From an uncultured Tolumonas sp. (GTDB taxonomy: Bacteria > Pseudomonadota > Gammaproteobacteria > Enterobacterales > Aeromonadaceae): a DNA stretch of 64,000 nucleotides. The stretch lies in assembly GCF_963556105.2 (NCBI RefSeq), contig NZ_OY829944.1, forward strand, positions 1,025,001 to 1,089,000, read 5' to 3'. Positions 19,874 to 28,602 of this stretch are shown piece after piece. The position numbers and the translations under genes are program-made. Position 1 is the stretch's first letter. Every line of letters begins with the position of its first letter. The notes beneath the pieces are model-generated. The model saw only the letters and a program-made list of their open reading frames with translations. It was not told the DNA's origin and ran no database searches.

Positions 19874-20722
19874 TTAACCTTCTGAATTATGCGACTTTAT
19901 TTCCCAATTGGCTTGCGGTGTCATGGCTAATAAAGAGCACAATTCTGGCAATAGTTTTTGTAACTGTTGTTCAAATTGCCATGGTGGATTAAAAATGGCC
20001 ATGCCTGAACCGTGCATGCCCCAAGTCGGCGATTGGGCTTGCACACTTAACTCGGCGGTGAGCATTGGAATACCTAATTTTTGACATTCACTGAGCATGT
20101 GCTGACTGCGATCGGCTTCTTTACCCAGCAATGGATACCAGACTGCATACATACCCACTGGCCAGCGTCGCCACGCTTTGGCTAGTGACTTAACCACACG
20201 ATCGTAATCTTCTTTCAGCTCATACGGTGGGTCGATTAATACTAGGCCGCGACGAGGTGTTGGCGGCGTGAGTGCGACCACCCCTTCAAAACCATCACGA
20301 TGATGTAATGCCACACGTGGGTCGCGGTGCATGTGCTGACGCAGAATATCAATTTCGTTGTTATGCAATTCCATCAGGATCAGACGATCTTGTTCGCGCA
20401 ATTGAGCACGTGCGATCTCGGGTGAGCCGGGGTAATAATGCAATGTATCACCATTATTGAGTGCCGCCACACAATCGAGATAACTTTTCAGCGCTGGCCA
20501 TTGTTCCCGTTGTGGCCAGAGGCGGGCAATACCATCGAGATATTCGGCTTTTTTGTTTGCCCATTCTCCGGTGAGGTCGTAACAGCCGCCACCTGAATGG
20601 GTGTCGAGATAACAAAACGGTTTCTCTTTTTGTTTCAGCTGGTCGATCAATAAACTGATCACTGCATGTTTTAAAATATCGGCATGATTGCCGGCATGAA
20701 ACGCGTGGCGATAACTAAGCAT
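19874..20722 (-). CDS. rlmJ: 23S rRNA (adenine2030-N6)-methyltransferase RlmJ
   Basis: 282 aa (E. coli 280). It begins MLSYRHAFHAGNHADILKH, the family hallmark. A Rossmann-type methyltransferase core follows, with LDTHSGGGCYDL as the S-adenosylmethionine loop and IDPPYE as the catalytic DPPY motif. It methylates A2030 of 23S rRNA before ribosome assembly. It lies 5 nt downstream of yheS on the same strand, so the two are probably co-transcribed. Confidence 0.96.
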   Translation of the reverse strand: MLSYRHAFHAGNHADILKHAVISLLIDQLKQKEKPFCYLDTHSGGGCYDLTGEWANKKAEYLDGIARLWPQREQWPALKSYLDCVAALNNGDTLHYYPGSPEIARAQLREQDRLILMELHNNEIDILRQHMHRDPRVALHHRDGFEGVVALTPPTPRRGLVLIDPPYELKEDYDRVVKSLAKAWRRWPVGMYAVWYPLLGKEADRSQHMLSECQKLGIPMLTAELSVQAQSPTWGMHGSGMAIFNPPWQFEQQLQKLLPELCSLLAMTPQANWEIKSHNSEG

Positions 20723-20727
20723 TCAAT

Positions 20728-22662
20728 TTAATCCTGGGTTGCTACTTCGGCAGCAAATTGTTGTTCCATCTGTTCGAGCTGTTCGGAGATGTCCATCCAC
20801 TCCAACTCGACTTGTTCCAGTTCGTTTTTTAACGGGCCTTGCTGTGCCAGCAAACTCGTCAGTTTAGGTTTGGCATCATCTTGGTAGATCGCGGGATCAG
20901 ACAGCGCGGCTTCAATATCGGTGAGCGCCTGTTGCAGTTTCGCCATCTGCTTTTCATATTTTTCCAGCTTTTGGCGCAACGGGCGGATCTGCTGGCGGAA
21001 ATCTGCTTCCCGACGTTTCAGATCTTTTCGCGCGGTCGCACTTTGTGGTGCGGCGGGGGTGTTACTTGCGATTTTAGTTTCGTTCAGATTTTTATCTTGT
21101 TCAGTCAACCACTTATGATAGTCGTCTAAGTCGCCATCAAAGGCTTCTAAGCGTTGTTGGTGTACTAGATAAAATTCATCCGTCGTCGTGCGTAGCAAAT
21201 GGCGATCATGCGAGACGATCACCATCGCCCCCTCAAAGCCCTGCAATGCCAATGTCAGCGCTTCGCGCATTTCGAGATCTAAGTGGTTGGTGGGTTCGTC
21301 CAACAACAGTAAGTTTGGTTTTTGCCAGACCAGCAGCGCCAGCACTAAACGTGCTTTTTCACCACCAGAGAAGGTATCGACCACTTCCAGAGCTTTATCG
21401 CCATGAAAGCCAAAACCACCTAAAAAGTTACGCAGCTCTTGTTCCGGACGATTACCCGCAATGCGTGTCAGGTGCTGCAATGGCGTATCGCCTTGTTGCA
21501 ATGATTCCAGCTGATGCTGGGCGAAATAACCGATCTTAACGCCTTTGCTGGGTTCCAATTTGCCCGACAGTGGTGTCAGTTCACCAGACAGCAATTTGAT
21601 AAATGTCGATTTACCCGCGCCATTGCGACCCAGCAAGCCAATCCGAGAACCAGGGACTAAGTTCAGTTTAATTTTTTGCAGGATCAGTTTATCGCCATAA
21701 CCGGCGCTGAGATTTTCCATACTGATCAGTGGTGTTGGCAGTGCATCCGGTTCACGGAACTGGAACTGAAATTGCGAATCGACATGCGCCGGCAGGATCA
21801 GCTCCATACGTTCCATGGCTTTCAGACGACTTTGCGCCTGACGGGCTTTGGTGGCTTTATATCGGAAGCGATCCACGTAATCTTGCATCTTACTCAGCGC
21901 GAGTTGCTGCTTTTCATACATCGATTGTTGTTGTGATAACGCCGATGCACGTTGGATTTCAAAGTCAGAATAACCGCCGGTATATTCATTCAACTTGTCA
22001 TTTTCGATATGAATGATGCGATTAATGACGCGATCGAGAAAATCACGATCGTGAGAGATCAAGATCAATGTCCCGCGGTAAGAACGTAACCAGCTTTCCA
22101 GCCAGATAACGGCATCCAAATCTAAGTGGTTGGTGGGTTCGTCGAGTAATAGCAGATCGGAACGACAGATCAGCGCTTGTGCTAAGTTCAAACGCATACG
22201 CCAACCACCAGAAAATGCGGAGACGGGTTGCTGGTGTTGTTCACTGCTGAAACCCAAACCATGCAACAGTTCACCAGCACGCGAACGAATGGTGTAGGCA
22301 CCGGCGGCATCTAAATGACCGTGCAATTCAGCAATACGGATGCCATCGCCTTGTTGTTCAGCTTGTGCTAATTGCTGCTCAAGGCTGCGGAACTCTTTGT
22401 CGCCGTCAATGACATAATCGATCGCAGAACAACCAAGGGCGGGGGTTTCCTGCGCTACGGTGGCAATTTGCCATTGTGCTGGTACAGAAACCGAGCCTGC
22501 ATCAACCGCCAGTTCCCCTTTTAGTAAGGCGAAAAAACTGGATTTACCGCAGCCGTTTTTTCCAACTAACCCGACTTTTTGACCGGGGTGAATGGTGGCG
22601 GATGCCTCTTCTAATAAAGGCTTATTGCCTCGGAGCAGCGTAATTTGAGAAACGATGATCAT
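20728..22662 (-). CDS. yheS: ABC-F family ATPase YheS
   Basis: 644 aa (E. coli 637). Two ABC domains are present: Walker A GLVGKNGCGKSS and GLLGRNGAGKST; signature motifs FSGGWRMRLNLAQAL and FSGGEKARLVLALL; Walker B LLLLDEPTNHLDLD and LLLLDEPTNHLDLE. A coiled-coil linker lies between them and a further coiled coil (about residues 545-640) at the C-terminus. No membrane segments, so it is a soluble ABC-F protein that probably acts on ribosomes. It is upstream of rlmJ in one transcription unit and divergent from slyD. Confidence 0.94.
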   Translation of the reverse strand: MIIVSQITLLRGNKPLLEEASATIHPGQKVGLVGKNGCGKSSFFALLKGELAVDAGSVSVPAQWQIATVAQETPALGCSAIDYVIDGDKEFRSLEQQLAQAEQQGDGIRIAELHGHLDAAGAYTIRSRAGELLHGLGFSSEQHQQPVSAFSGGWRMRLNLAQALICRSDLLLLDEPTNHLDLDAVIWLESWLRSYRGTLILISHDRDFLDRVINRIIHIENDKLNEYTGGYSDFEIQRASALSQQQSMYEKQQLALSKMQDYVDRFRYKATKARQAQSRLKAMERMELILPAHVDSQFQFQFREPDALPTPLISMENLSAGYGDKLILQKIKLNLVPGSRIGLLGRNGAGKSTFIKLLSGELTPLSGKLEPSKGVKIGYFAQHQLESLQQGDTPLQHLTRIAGNRPEQELRNFLGGFGFHGDKALEVVDTFSGGEKARLVLALLVWQKPNLLLLDEPTNHLDLEMREALTLALQGFEGAMVIVSHDRHLLRTTTDEFYLVHQQRLEAFDGDLDDYHKWLTEQDKNLNETKIASNTPAAPQSATARKDLKRREADFRQQIRPLRQKLEKYEKQMAKLQQALTDIEAALSDPAIYQDDAKPKLTSLLAQQGPLKNELEQVELEWMDISEQLEQMEQQFAAEVATQD

Positions 22663-22807
22663 GACGGGAATAATTCTGCAGCAAACAAAAGCGCATTATA
22701 CGGGTAAAAGCCTTATCCGGCAGCTGTTGAATGATAAGCAGAGGATTGTGTTTGGCTGGATTTTTCCGGTATGCTGGTGAGACTAGTTGTCATTTTAACC
22801 GGGATGC

Positions 22808-23488
22808 ATGATGAAGATTACTCATTTGAGCGTAGTTACGCTGGATTACACCGTATCTGATACTTCTGGCGAAGTACTGGATACCACTGAAGGGCGTGAG
22901 CCGTTAGTTTATCTGCATGGCAGTGGCTACTTGGTTCCCGGTTTAGAAAATGCGCTGTATGAACGTGCAGCGGGTGACAGCTTCGAACTGACAGTGCCTG
23001 CGGCGGACGCTTACGGTGAATACGAAGAGTCATTGGTTCAAGAAGTACCGGGTGAATTGTTTGACGGTATGGAAGTGGCAGAAGGCGACACATTTGTTGC
23101 TGATACTGATGACGGTCACCGCCCAGTAACTATCGTTGAAGTGTCTGAAGACTTCGTGAAAGTTGATGCCAACCATCCACTGGCAGGCATGGATCTGCAT
23201 TTTAAAGTGAACGTTCGTGAAGTTCGTGCTGCCACTGCAGAAGAAATTGCACATGGCCATATTCATGGTGAAGAAGACTGTGGCCACGGTCATCATCACG
23301 AGCATGAAGGTTGTTGCGGCGGTCATGGTCATTCACATGGTGATGATCATGAATGTTGTGGTGGTAAAGGCCATGCGCATGGTGAAGAACATGAGTGCTG
23401 TGGCGGGAAAGGTCATGGACATGATCATCATCATGACGCGGAAGAACCGCATGAATGCTGTGGTGGCCACGGCGGCTGCAGAAACTAA
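22808..23488 (+). CDS. slyD: FKBP-type peptidyl-prolyl isomerase SlyD with expanded metal-binding tail
   Basis: 226 aa (E. coli 196). The FKBP domain with inserted-flap chaperone domain spans about residues 1-148. The tail (about 149-226) is extremely His/Cys rich, with ten Cys and four CCGG(H/K)G units, two of them in the tandem repeat HECCGGKGHAHGEEHECCGGKGH. In E. coli the shorter tail binds nickel and supplies NiFe hydrogenase maturation; this one should bind several Ni or Zn ions. An alternative ATG at 22811 would shorten it by one residue. It is convergent with fur across a bidirectional terminator. Confidence 0.94.
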   Translation: MMKITHLSVVTLDYTVSDTSGEVLDTTEGREPLVYLHGSGYLVPGLENALYERAAGDSFELTVPAADAYGEYEESLVQEVPGELFDGMEVAEGDTFVADTDDGHRPVTIVEVSEDFVKVDANHPLAGMDLHFKVNVREVRAATAEEIAHGHIHGEEDCGHGHHHEHEGCCGGHGHSHGDDHECCGGKGHAHGEEHECCGGKGHGHDHHHDAEEPHECCGGHGGCRN

Positions 23489-23492
23489 GCAT

Positions 23493-23525
23493 AAAAAGAA
23501 TCCCGCTAAGTGCGGGATTCTTTTT
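23493..23525. terminator. bidirectional terminator between slyD and fur
   Basis: A 14-bp perfect stem (AAAAAGAATCCCGC with GCGGGATTCTTTTT), loop TAAGT, lies 4 nt after the slyD stop and 25 nt beyond the fur stop. Confidence 0.95.
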
Positions 23526-23550
23526 ATCGGAACAAATTATGGGCTAACCA

Positions 23551-23982
23551 TTATTTCTTACGATTGATGCAGTTTTCTTTACCGCAGTTACCGTACAGAT
23601 ACAGGCTGTGATGTGTCAGTGTCATGCCATGCGCCGCGGCGATTTCTTTTTGACGTTGTTCAATCACTTCGTCAGAAAACTCGACCACACTGCCACAGTC
23701 CAGACATACCAAGTGATCATGGTGATGTTGCTGTGCCAGTTCAAATACGGACTTGCCGCCTTCGAAATGATGACGAGTTACAATGCCGGCATCATCAAAT
23801 TGATTCAGAACCCGATAAACGGTCGCTAAACCAATTTCTTCACCATTATCCAGCAGCAGTTTATAAAGGTCTTCAGCACTGATGTGCTGGCATTCCGGCT
23901 GGCGCAGGTAATCTAGGATCTTAACCCGCGGCGAAGTGATTTTTAGTCCGGCGTCTTTCAGTTGCTGATTATGGTCTGTCAT
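23551..23982 (-). CDS. fur: ferric uptake regulator
   Basis: 143 aa. An N-terminal winged helix (LKITSPRVKILDYL, GLATVYRVLNQFDDAGIV) is followed by the metal-binding and dimerisation domain with HHHDHLVCLDC and a second cysteine pair CGKENC. It is an iron-dependent repressor acting as a dimer on Fur boxes. It is downstream of fldA on the same strand but separated by about 160 bp and a terminator. No clear Fur box was seen in its upstream region. Confidence 0.97.
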   Translation of the reverse strand: MTDHNQQLKDAGLKITSPRVKILDYLRQPECQHISAEDLYKLLLDNGEEIGLATVYRVLNQFDDAGIVTRHHFEGGKSVFELAQQHHHDHLVCLDCGSVVEFSDEVIEQRQKEIAAAHGMTLTHHSLYLYGNCGKENCINRKK

Positions 23983-24103
23983 AGCTCTCTGTATTCTTGG
24001 GGCAGTTTGAGACTGCAGCGAGTAGGGCTTTCCCCATTATATGGCGCAATTCTAATAAAAAGAAATGCGTTACGGCGATGTTTGCTCTGTTCTGCATAAA
24101 ATA

Positions 24104-24126
24104 AAGCCCGTGAAGGTCACGGGCTT
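24104..24126 (-). terminator. terminator of fldA
   Basis: A 10-bp stem AAGCCCGTGA with TCACGGGCTT, 3-nt loop. On the minus strand it is followed by TATTTTATG; it lies 20 nt past the fldA stop. Confidence 0.88.
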
Positions 24127-24145
24127 GGCTGAAGCTGAACAATTG

Positions 24146-24670
24146 TTAGACTAATTCAGACAGACACATTTCTTCGCGTAATTGCTGACACCAGGCCGCT
24201 ACACGTTCCGCTGTTTGTTCTGGCTGACGATCTTCGTCAATGCCCAGACCAACAAAATGCTTGTCATCGACCAGTGCTTTTGAGGCTTCGAAATGATAGC
24301 CCTCGGTTGGCCAGTAGCCGACAATGGTTGCGCCTTTCGCCACGATGATGTCACGCAGCGTGCCCATCGCATCAAGGAAATATTCAGCATAATCTTCCTG
24401 ATCACCACAACCAAAGATGGCAACCAGTTTGGTGCTGAAATCCACTTTTTCCAATTCAGGAAAAAAATCATCCCAGTCGGCCTGTGACTCGCCGTAATAC
24501 CAGGTTGGAATGCCTAAGATCAGCAAGTCATATTTTTCAAAGTCAGCGCTGGTGCCCTGAGCTACATCCAATACGTCAATCAAATCGCTGCCCAGTTCTT
24601 TCTGGATCATGCCTGCGACTGCTTCTGTGTTGCCGGTATCGCTACCAAAGAACAGACCTATCAGTGCCAT
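24146..24670 (-). CDS. fldA: flavodoxin 1
   Basis: 174 aa (E. coli 176). The FMN phosphate loop is GSDTGNTEAVA (residues 9-19), with the isoalloxazine loops around TWYYGESQADWDDF and FGCGDQEDYAEYF. It is a low-potential electron carrier; in this family it reduces pyruvate formate-lyase activase, biotin synthase and MetH. PflA is encoded elsewhere in this window. Order fldA-fur and ybfE-fldA matches E. coli. Confidence 0.97.
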   Translation of the reverse strand: MALIGLFFGSDTGNTEAVAGMIQKELGSDLIDVLDVAQGTSADFEKYDLLILGIPTWYYGESQADWDDFFPELEKVDFSTKLVAIFGCGDQEDYAEYFLDAMGTLRDIIVAKGATIVGYWPTEGYHFEASKALVDDKHFVGLGIDEDRQPEQTAERVAAWCQQLREEMCLSELV

Positions 24671-24719
24671 AAGGTGAATTATCCTTGTTCGTCTTCGTCG
24701 GAATTCAAAATGCTGGTTA

Positions 24720-25013
24720 CTATTTTAGCTGGCTGGAACGCTGAGTGCTAACGTATTCGCGGACTAACTCTTGAATGAGTTCTGATCTGCTGATACCACG
24801 GGCATCTGCCAACTGATTGAGATCATCCAATGACTCTGCATCGAGTTTGAGCTCAACCCGATGAAGCCCTTTATCCTTATCCCGTTTTAATTGATTGCGC
24901 TTATTTATTTTTAACTGCAAATCACGGGGATGAGGGTTAGTTTTAGGGCGCCCTGGACGTTTTTCGTCAGCAAACAGATCCAGTGTAGTGCGATCCGAGT
25001 GATGTTTTGCCAT
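24720..25013 (-). CDS. ybfE: LexA-regulated-protein family (YbfE)
   Basis: 97 aa. It matches the YbfE pattern: DRTTLDLFADEKRPGRPKTNPHPRD, then RINKRNQLKRDKDKGLHRVELKLDAESLDDLN-type sequence with a ribbon-helix-helix-like C-terminus (LDDLNQLADARGISRSELIQELV). The function is unknown; E. coli YbfE is SOS-regulated. The start at 25013 gives the conserved MAKHHSDRTT; the longer frame from 25052 lacks conservation. I could not find a proper LexA box upstream. It is between fldA and ybfF, as in E. coli. Confidence 0.9.
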   Translation of the reverse strand: MAKHHSDRTTLDLFADEKRPGRPKTNPHPRDLQLKINKRNQLKRDKDKGLHRVELKLDAESLDDLNQLADARGISRSELIQELVREYVSTQRSSQLK

Positions 25014-25106
25014 ATATAAAACTACTGCCAGACAAGGTTCAGGTGCGTGCATTTCTCAATAGGGGGCGCACTATACCACAATGTATCGCAAAGCATAACG
25101 CGTGAT

Positions 25107-25232
25107 ATACCCTTCGTACTTGAAGTTGCCGTGTCGTTGACGGCGTTCTCTCACCCCAATCACATAGCTTATCTATGCTCATGGGGCTTCGTTCTCTTGT
25201 CGCCTTGCTGCAACGTCAATTACTTTGGGTAT
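25107..25232. repeat. 126-bp imperfect palindromic intergenic repeat
   Basis: The element starts ATACCCTTCGTACTTGAAGT and ends with GGGTAT. Its outer arms pair imperfectly over about 23 bp, and a second dyad lies in the middle (CCCCAATCACATAG with CTATGCTCATGGGG). The pattern matches a dispersed intergenic repeat I recall from Yersinia, Serratia and Photorhabdus genomes; copy number here cannot be seen. It sits between the ybfF stop (25246) and the ybfE start (25013) and would fold in the shared transcript. Confidence 0.7.
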
Positions 25233-25245
25233 GGTGGGTGTTTTA

Positions 25246-26025
25246 TCAGCTTGGTTGTTGTAAAAAACGCTCAACAATTCCGTTGAATAAGAGTGGTTTT
25301 TCCGCATGCAACCAATGGCCGCAACCGGGAATTATTTTGGCGCTGGCATTGGGGAAGTGTTGTCTTATCGCGGGCTGATGTTCTGTTTGCAAATAGTCTG
25401 ATGCACCGCCTTTGATAAATAACACCGGGCCTGAATAGTGCTGTGTAGCGAAAGGCCAGCCCATGATGTCGGCATAGTGCTGTTGCAATATGTGCAGGTT
25501 AAATTGCCAGTGGGTGGGTTGTTCATTGCTGAATGATTTTAATAAAAACTGGCGCACTGATGGTTCTGCCAGATAGTCAGACATCAGCTGTTCGGCCTCT
25601 TTTCTGGAAGTAACTTGTGCGTTAGCGACGGCATTCAAGGCTTTAAACACATTCGTGTGTCGGCTTTCTGTGTAGGTCACTGGCGCGATATCGGCCACGC
25701 ACAATGATGCTACGCGGTCGGGGGCTTGTAACGCCACTGCCATAGCCACTTTGCCACCCATGGAATGCCCGAGCAGATGTGCTTTAGGCAGAGCAAGTTC
25801 ACTCAATAAATTGAGGATATCGTCACACATCACTTGATAGTTCATCTCAGCATGCCATTCCGACAGCCCATGATTACGCAAATCAACGGTGATCACGGGG
25901 CGTTGTAACTGCAGCGCTTGTTTGAGTAATCCCAGATTGTCTTGTTTGCCAAATAGCCCATGCAGCAAAACAATCGGTTCTGCTAAAGGATCAGGGAACT
26001 CGGTTATCTGGTAATTAAGCTTCAC
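25246..26025 (-). CDS. ybfF: alpha/beta hydrolase esterase YbfF
   Basis: 259 aa from a GTG at 26025 (E. coli 254). The oxyanion region is IVLLHGLFGKQDNLG, the nucleophile Ser is in GHSMGG, and the catalytic His is in GCGHWLHAEKP near the C-terminus. E. coli YbfF hydrolyses short acyl esters and acyl-CoA in vitro; the physiological substrate is unknown. The GTG at 26025 follows AAGGA by 7 nt and gives VKLNYQ, aligning with E. coli MKLN; the upstream ATG at 26055 has no Shine-Dalgarno. It is divergent from seqA. Confidence 0.93.
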   Translation of the reverse strand: MKLNYQITEFPDPLAEPIVLLHGLFGKQDNLGLLKQALQLQRPVITVDLRNHGLSEWHAEMNYQVMCDDILNLLSELALPKAHLLGHSMGGKVAMAVALQAPDRVASLCVADIAPVTYTESRHTNVFKALNAVANAQVTSRKEAEQLMSDYLAEPSVRQFLLKSFSNEQPTHWQFNLHILQQHYADIMGWPFATQHYSGPVLFIKGGASDYLQTEHQPAIRQHFPNASAKIIPGCGHWLHAEKPLLFNGIVERFLQQPS

Positions 26026-26334
26026 AGTGTGTCCTTCATCGGTTGCTGTAACCATATATTAACAAATTACCAAACAAATCGTGAGTCAGCCGAATTTACG
26101 CAAATAAAGATGGATTTATTCTCTTGGTTAACGAAATCAGATGATTGGCGTAATCTGGCACCAAAATGAGGGATGAGTCACGAGTGGAGATGAACACAAG
26201 TGTACTGAAATGGAATTTATGCGAGGGTAGTGCTACGGGTCTGAGTAAACACCGTGCACAGGGTTAGGTTTGCTGCTGTGGCTTATGTATAATCCGACCG
26301 TTGTCTATATTCAAAGTGTCGGAACCGAATAAAA
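26026..26334. other. ybfF-seqA divergent intergenic region
   Basis: About 309 bp that must hold the divergent promoters of ybfF and seqA. No gene, terminator or striking repeat was found. Confidence 0.6.
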
Positions 26335-26859
26335 ATGAAAACCATTGAGGTTGATGAACAGATCTACCGTTACATAGCCAGCCGTACCTTGCATATTGGC
26401 GAGAGTGCTTCTGATATTTTAAGACGCCTGCTTGCTTTGCCTGTAGATACGAGCATGGAACCAACTGTGTCTGCGGTGCTTGATGAAAAGACGGAAGTGG
26501 AATCAATTACTGAAGCTTCTACAGATGTTTTGACCAAGCTGATCGACGATGCACAATTAGCGAAAGAAGAGAGTGCCATTGCACGTTTCATGTTGATTCT
26601 TTCTGCCTTGTATCGTGCTCAACCCGAAGTTTTTAGCCGGGGTGCAGACATTAAAGGCCGTAAACGGATCTACTTTGCGGAAGATCCACAAGCCTTGTTA
26701 GACAATGGTAAAACCACCAAGCCAAAACCTGTCCCTGAGACCCCTTACTGGGTTATTACTAACACTAATACTGGCCGTAAGCGCTTGATTATTGAGCAGT
26801 TAATGCAGGCCATGGGCTACTCTGCGGAAACGATCGCAGAGATTTGTAACAAGGTATAA
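26335..26859 (+). CDS. seqA: replication initiation regulator SeqA
   Basis: 174 aa (E. coli 181). The N-terminal oligomerisation domain opens MKTIEVDEQIYRYIASRTLHIGESASDILRRLL, and the C-terminal hemimethylated-GATC binding domain carries YWVITNTNTGRKRLIIEQLM and ends GYSAETIAEICNKV. It sequesters newly replicated oriC. Its presence implies Dam methylation in this organism. It is 18 nt upstream of pgm, an order shared with E. coli. Confidence 0.96.
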   Translation: MKTIEVDEQIYRYIASRTLHIGESASDILRRLLALPVDTSMEPTVSAVLDEKTEVESITEASTDVLTKLIDDAQLAKEESAIARFMLILSALYRAQPEVFSRGADIKGRKRIYFAEDPQALLDNGKTTKPKPVPETPYWVITNTNTGRKRLIIEQLMQAMGYSAETIAEICNKV

Positions 26860-26877
26860 AAGAACAGGAAGTCGTAT

Positions 26878-28527
26878 ATGGCACAACATCCGCACGCAGG
26901 TAAACCAGCTCGCGTTGAAGACCTCACCAATATTCCACGTCTGGTCGCTGCTTATTATCTGAATAAACCTGATATGTCATTACCTGAACAACGCGTTGCC
27001 TTCGGTACCTCCGGGCACCGCGGCAGTTCGTTGCACAATGCTTTCACTGAATCTCATATTCAGGCTGTCAGTCAGGCTTTGGCTGAATATCGTCAGAGCA
27101 AAGGCATCTCTGGCCCGCTGTTTATTGGTATGGATACGCACGCGTTGTCAGAAGCGGCACTGGCCAGCGCTGTACAAGTATTGGCAGCTAACGGAGTGCA
27201 GGTTCGTATTCAGCAAGGCTTAGGCTATACACCGACTCCTGTTGTTTCGCACGCGATCCTGACTTATAACCGCGCTGGTCATGCAGATCAGGCTGATGGT
27301 GTGGTGATCACTCCATCACACAATCCGCCGGAAGATGGTGGCTTTAAATATAACCCTCCGCATGGTGGCCCCGCCGAAGGTGATATCACCAAGTGGGTGG
27401 AAGATCGTGCTAACCAGATCCTGGAAAATGGCTCTGTTGATGTGAAAGTAATGCCTTATGCAGCAGCTATTGCCTCTGAGTTCGTGCAGGAGCATGACTA
27501 CGTTACCCCGTATGTGAATGATTTGGGTAATGTGCTGGATATGGAAGCAATTCGTAAATCGGGCATCAAAATTGGTGTTGATCCACTGGGTGGCGCGGGT
27601 GTTGCCTATTGGGACGTGATTGCGAAAACCTATGGCCTGAATATCGAAGTCGTGAATTATCGGGTTGATCCGACCTTCTCGTTTATGACATTGGATAAAG
27701 ACGGCAAAATCCGAATGGATTGCTCGAGCCCTTGGGCGATGGCGAGCCTGATTGGTCTGAAAGACAAATTTGATATCGCATTGGGTAATGACCCTGATTA
27801 TGACCGTCACGGTATTGTGACTAAATCTGGTCTGATGAATCCAAACCACTATCTGGCGGTGGCGATCCAATATCTGTTTACCCATCGTCCTAACTGGCCT
27901 GCGCAAGCTGCAGTGGGTAAGACACTGGTTTCATCTTCCATCATTGATCGTGTGGCCGGTAAAATTGCTCGCAATCTGAAAGAAGTGCCGGTTGGCTTTA
28001 AATGGTTTGTCGATGGCCTGTTTGACGGCAGTTTCGGTTTCGGTGGTGAAGAGAGCGCGGGTGCGTCATTCCTGCGTAAAGATGGCACTGTCTGGACCAC
28101 CGACAAAGACGGTTTCATTCTGGCTTTGCTGGCAGCAGAAATTATTGCGGTGACAGGTAAAGACCCGCAGCAGTTGTATGACGCCTTGACCGAAGAATTT
28201 GGTGCGCCAGTGTATCGTCGTATCGATGCGCCAGCGAATACCGCGCAAAAAGCGGTATTGTCGAAACTGAGCCCGGATCTGGTTGAAGCAACTACACTGG
28301 CCGGCGAACCGATTCTGGAAAAGCTGACTAAAGCGTCAGGTAACAATGCCGCAATTGGTGGTTTGAAAGTAGTGACCGAGAATGGTTGGTTTGCGGCTCG
28401 CCCAAGTGGCACTGAGTCAATCTACAAGATTTACATGGAAAGCTTCAAAGGCGAAGAACATCTGGATCTGATCCAGAAAGAAGCGCAGCAGATCGTTTCT
28501 GCGGCACTGGCTAAAGCTGGCGTATAG
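26878..28527 (+). CDS. pgm: phosphoglucomutase (alpha-D-glucose specific)
   Basis: 549 aa (E. coli 546). The phosphoserine loop is [20 protein letters not shown] (around residues 143-162), the metal loop is [12 protein letters not shown], and the sugar-binding loop is [14 protein letters not shown]; the C-terminal phosphate site is RPSGTE. It interconverts glucose 1- and 6-phosphate, linking PTS-derived glucose 6-phosphate to glycogen and UDP-glucose. Probably co-transcribed with seqA. Confidence 0.97.
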   Translation: MAQHPHAGKPARVEDLTNIPRLVAAYYLNKPDMSLPEQRVAFGTSGHRGSSLHNAFTESHIQAVSQALAEYRQSKGISGPLFIGMDTHALSEAALASAVQVLAANGVQVRIQQGLGYTPTPVVSHAILTYNRAGHADQADGVVITPSHNPPEDGGFKYNPPHGGPAEGDITKWVEDRANQILENGSVDVKVMPYAAAIASEFVQEHDYVTPYVNDLGNVLDMEAIRKSGIKIGVDPLGGAGVAYWDVIAKTYGLNIEVVNYRVDPTFSFMTLDKDGKIRMDCSSPWAMASLIGLKDKFDIALGNDPDYDRHGIVTKSGLMNPNHYLAVAIQYLFTHRPNWPAQAAVGKTLVSSSIIDRVAGKIARNLKEVPVGFKWFVDGLFDGSFGFGGEESAGASFLRKDGTVWTTDKDGFILALLAAEIIAVTGKDPQQLYDALTEEFGAPVYRRIDAPANTAQKAVLSKLSPDLVEATTLAGEPILEKLTKASGNNAAIGGLKVVTENGWFAARPSGTESIYKIYMESFKGEEHLDLIQKEAQQIVSAALAKAGV

Positions 28528-28543
28528 TTTGTCCTGTTAATAG

Positions 28544-28570
28544 AAAAGCCCTGAATTTTCAGGGCTTTTT
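28544..28570. terminator. terminator after pgm, shared with sapF
   Basis: A 10-12-bp stem AAAAGCCCTG with CAGGGCTTTT, closed by an AT-rich loop and followed by a T-run on the plus strand; on the minus strand it ends TTTTCT. It lies between the convergent pgm and sapF genes. Confidence 0.9.
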
Positions 28571-28602
28571 ACTATCTGGCGTTTTGTCTGGTAGTAATTA
28601 AT

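Noticed and set aside
19792-19992. Plus-strand frame covering the start of the decarboxylase/rlmJ intergenic region
   Set aside because: It runs into rlmJ antisense, has no ribosome-binding site and covers the rlmJ terminator.
23983-24145. Fur box upstream of fur
   Set aside because: No match to the GATAATGATAATCATTATC-type consensus was found by eye.
25014-25080. LexA box before ybfE
   Set aside because: The nearest CTG...CAG pair has the wrong spacing (12 instead of 10), so no LexA site is claimed.
22808-28527. A mobile or horizontally acquired segment in the slyD-pgm region
   Set aside because: Gene order (fldA-ybfE-ybfF-seqA-pgm) matches E. coli and nothing looks like an integrase, att site or transposase.
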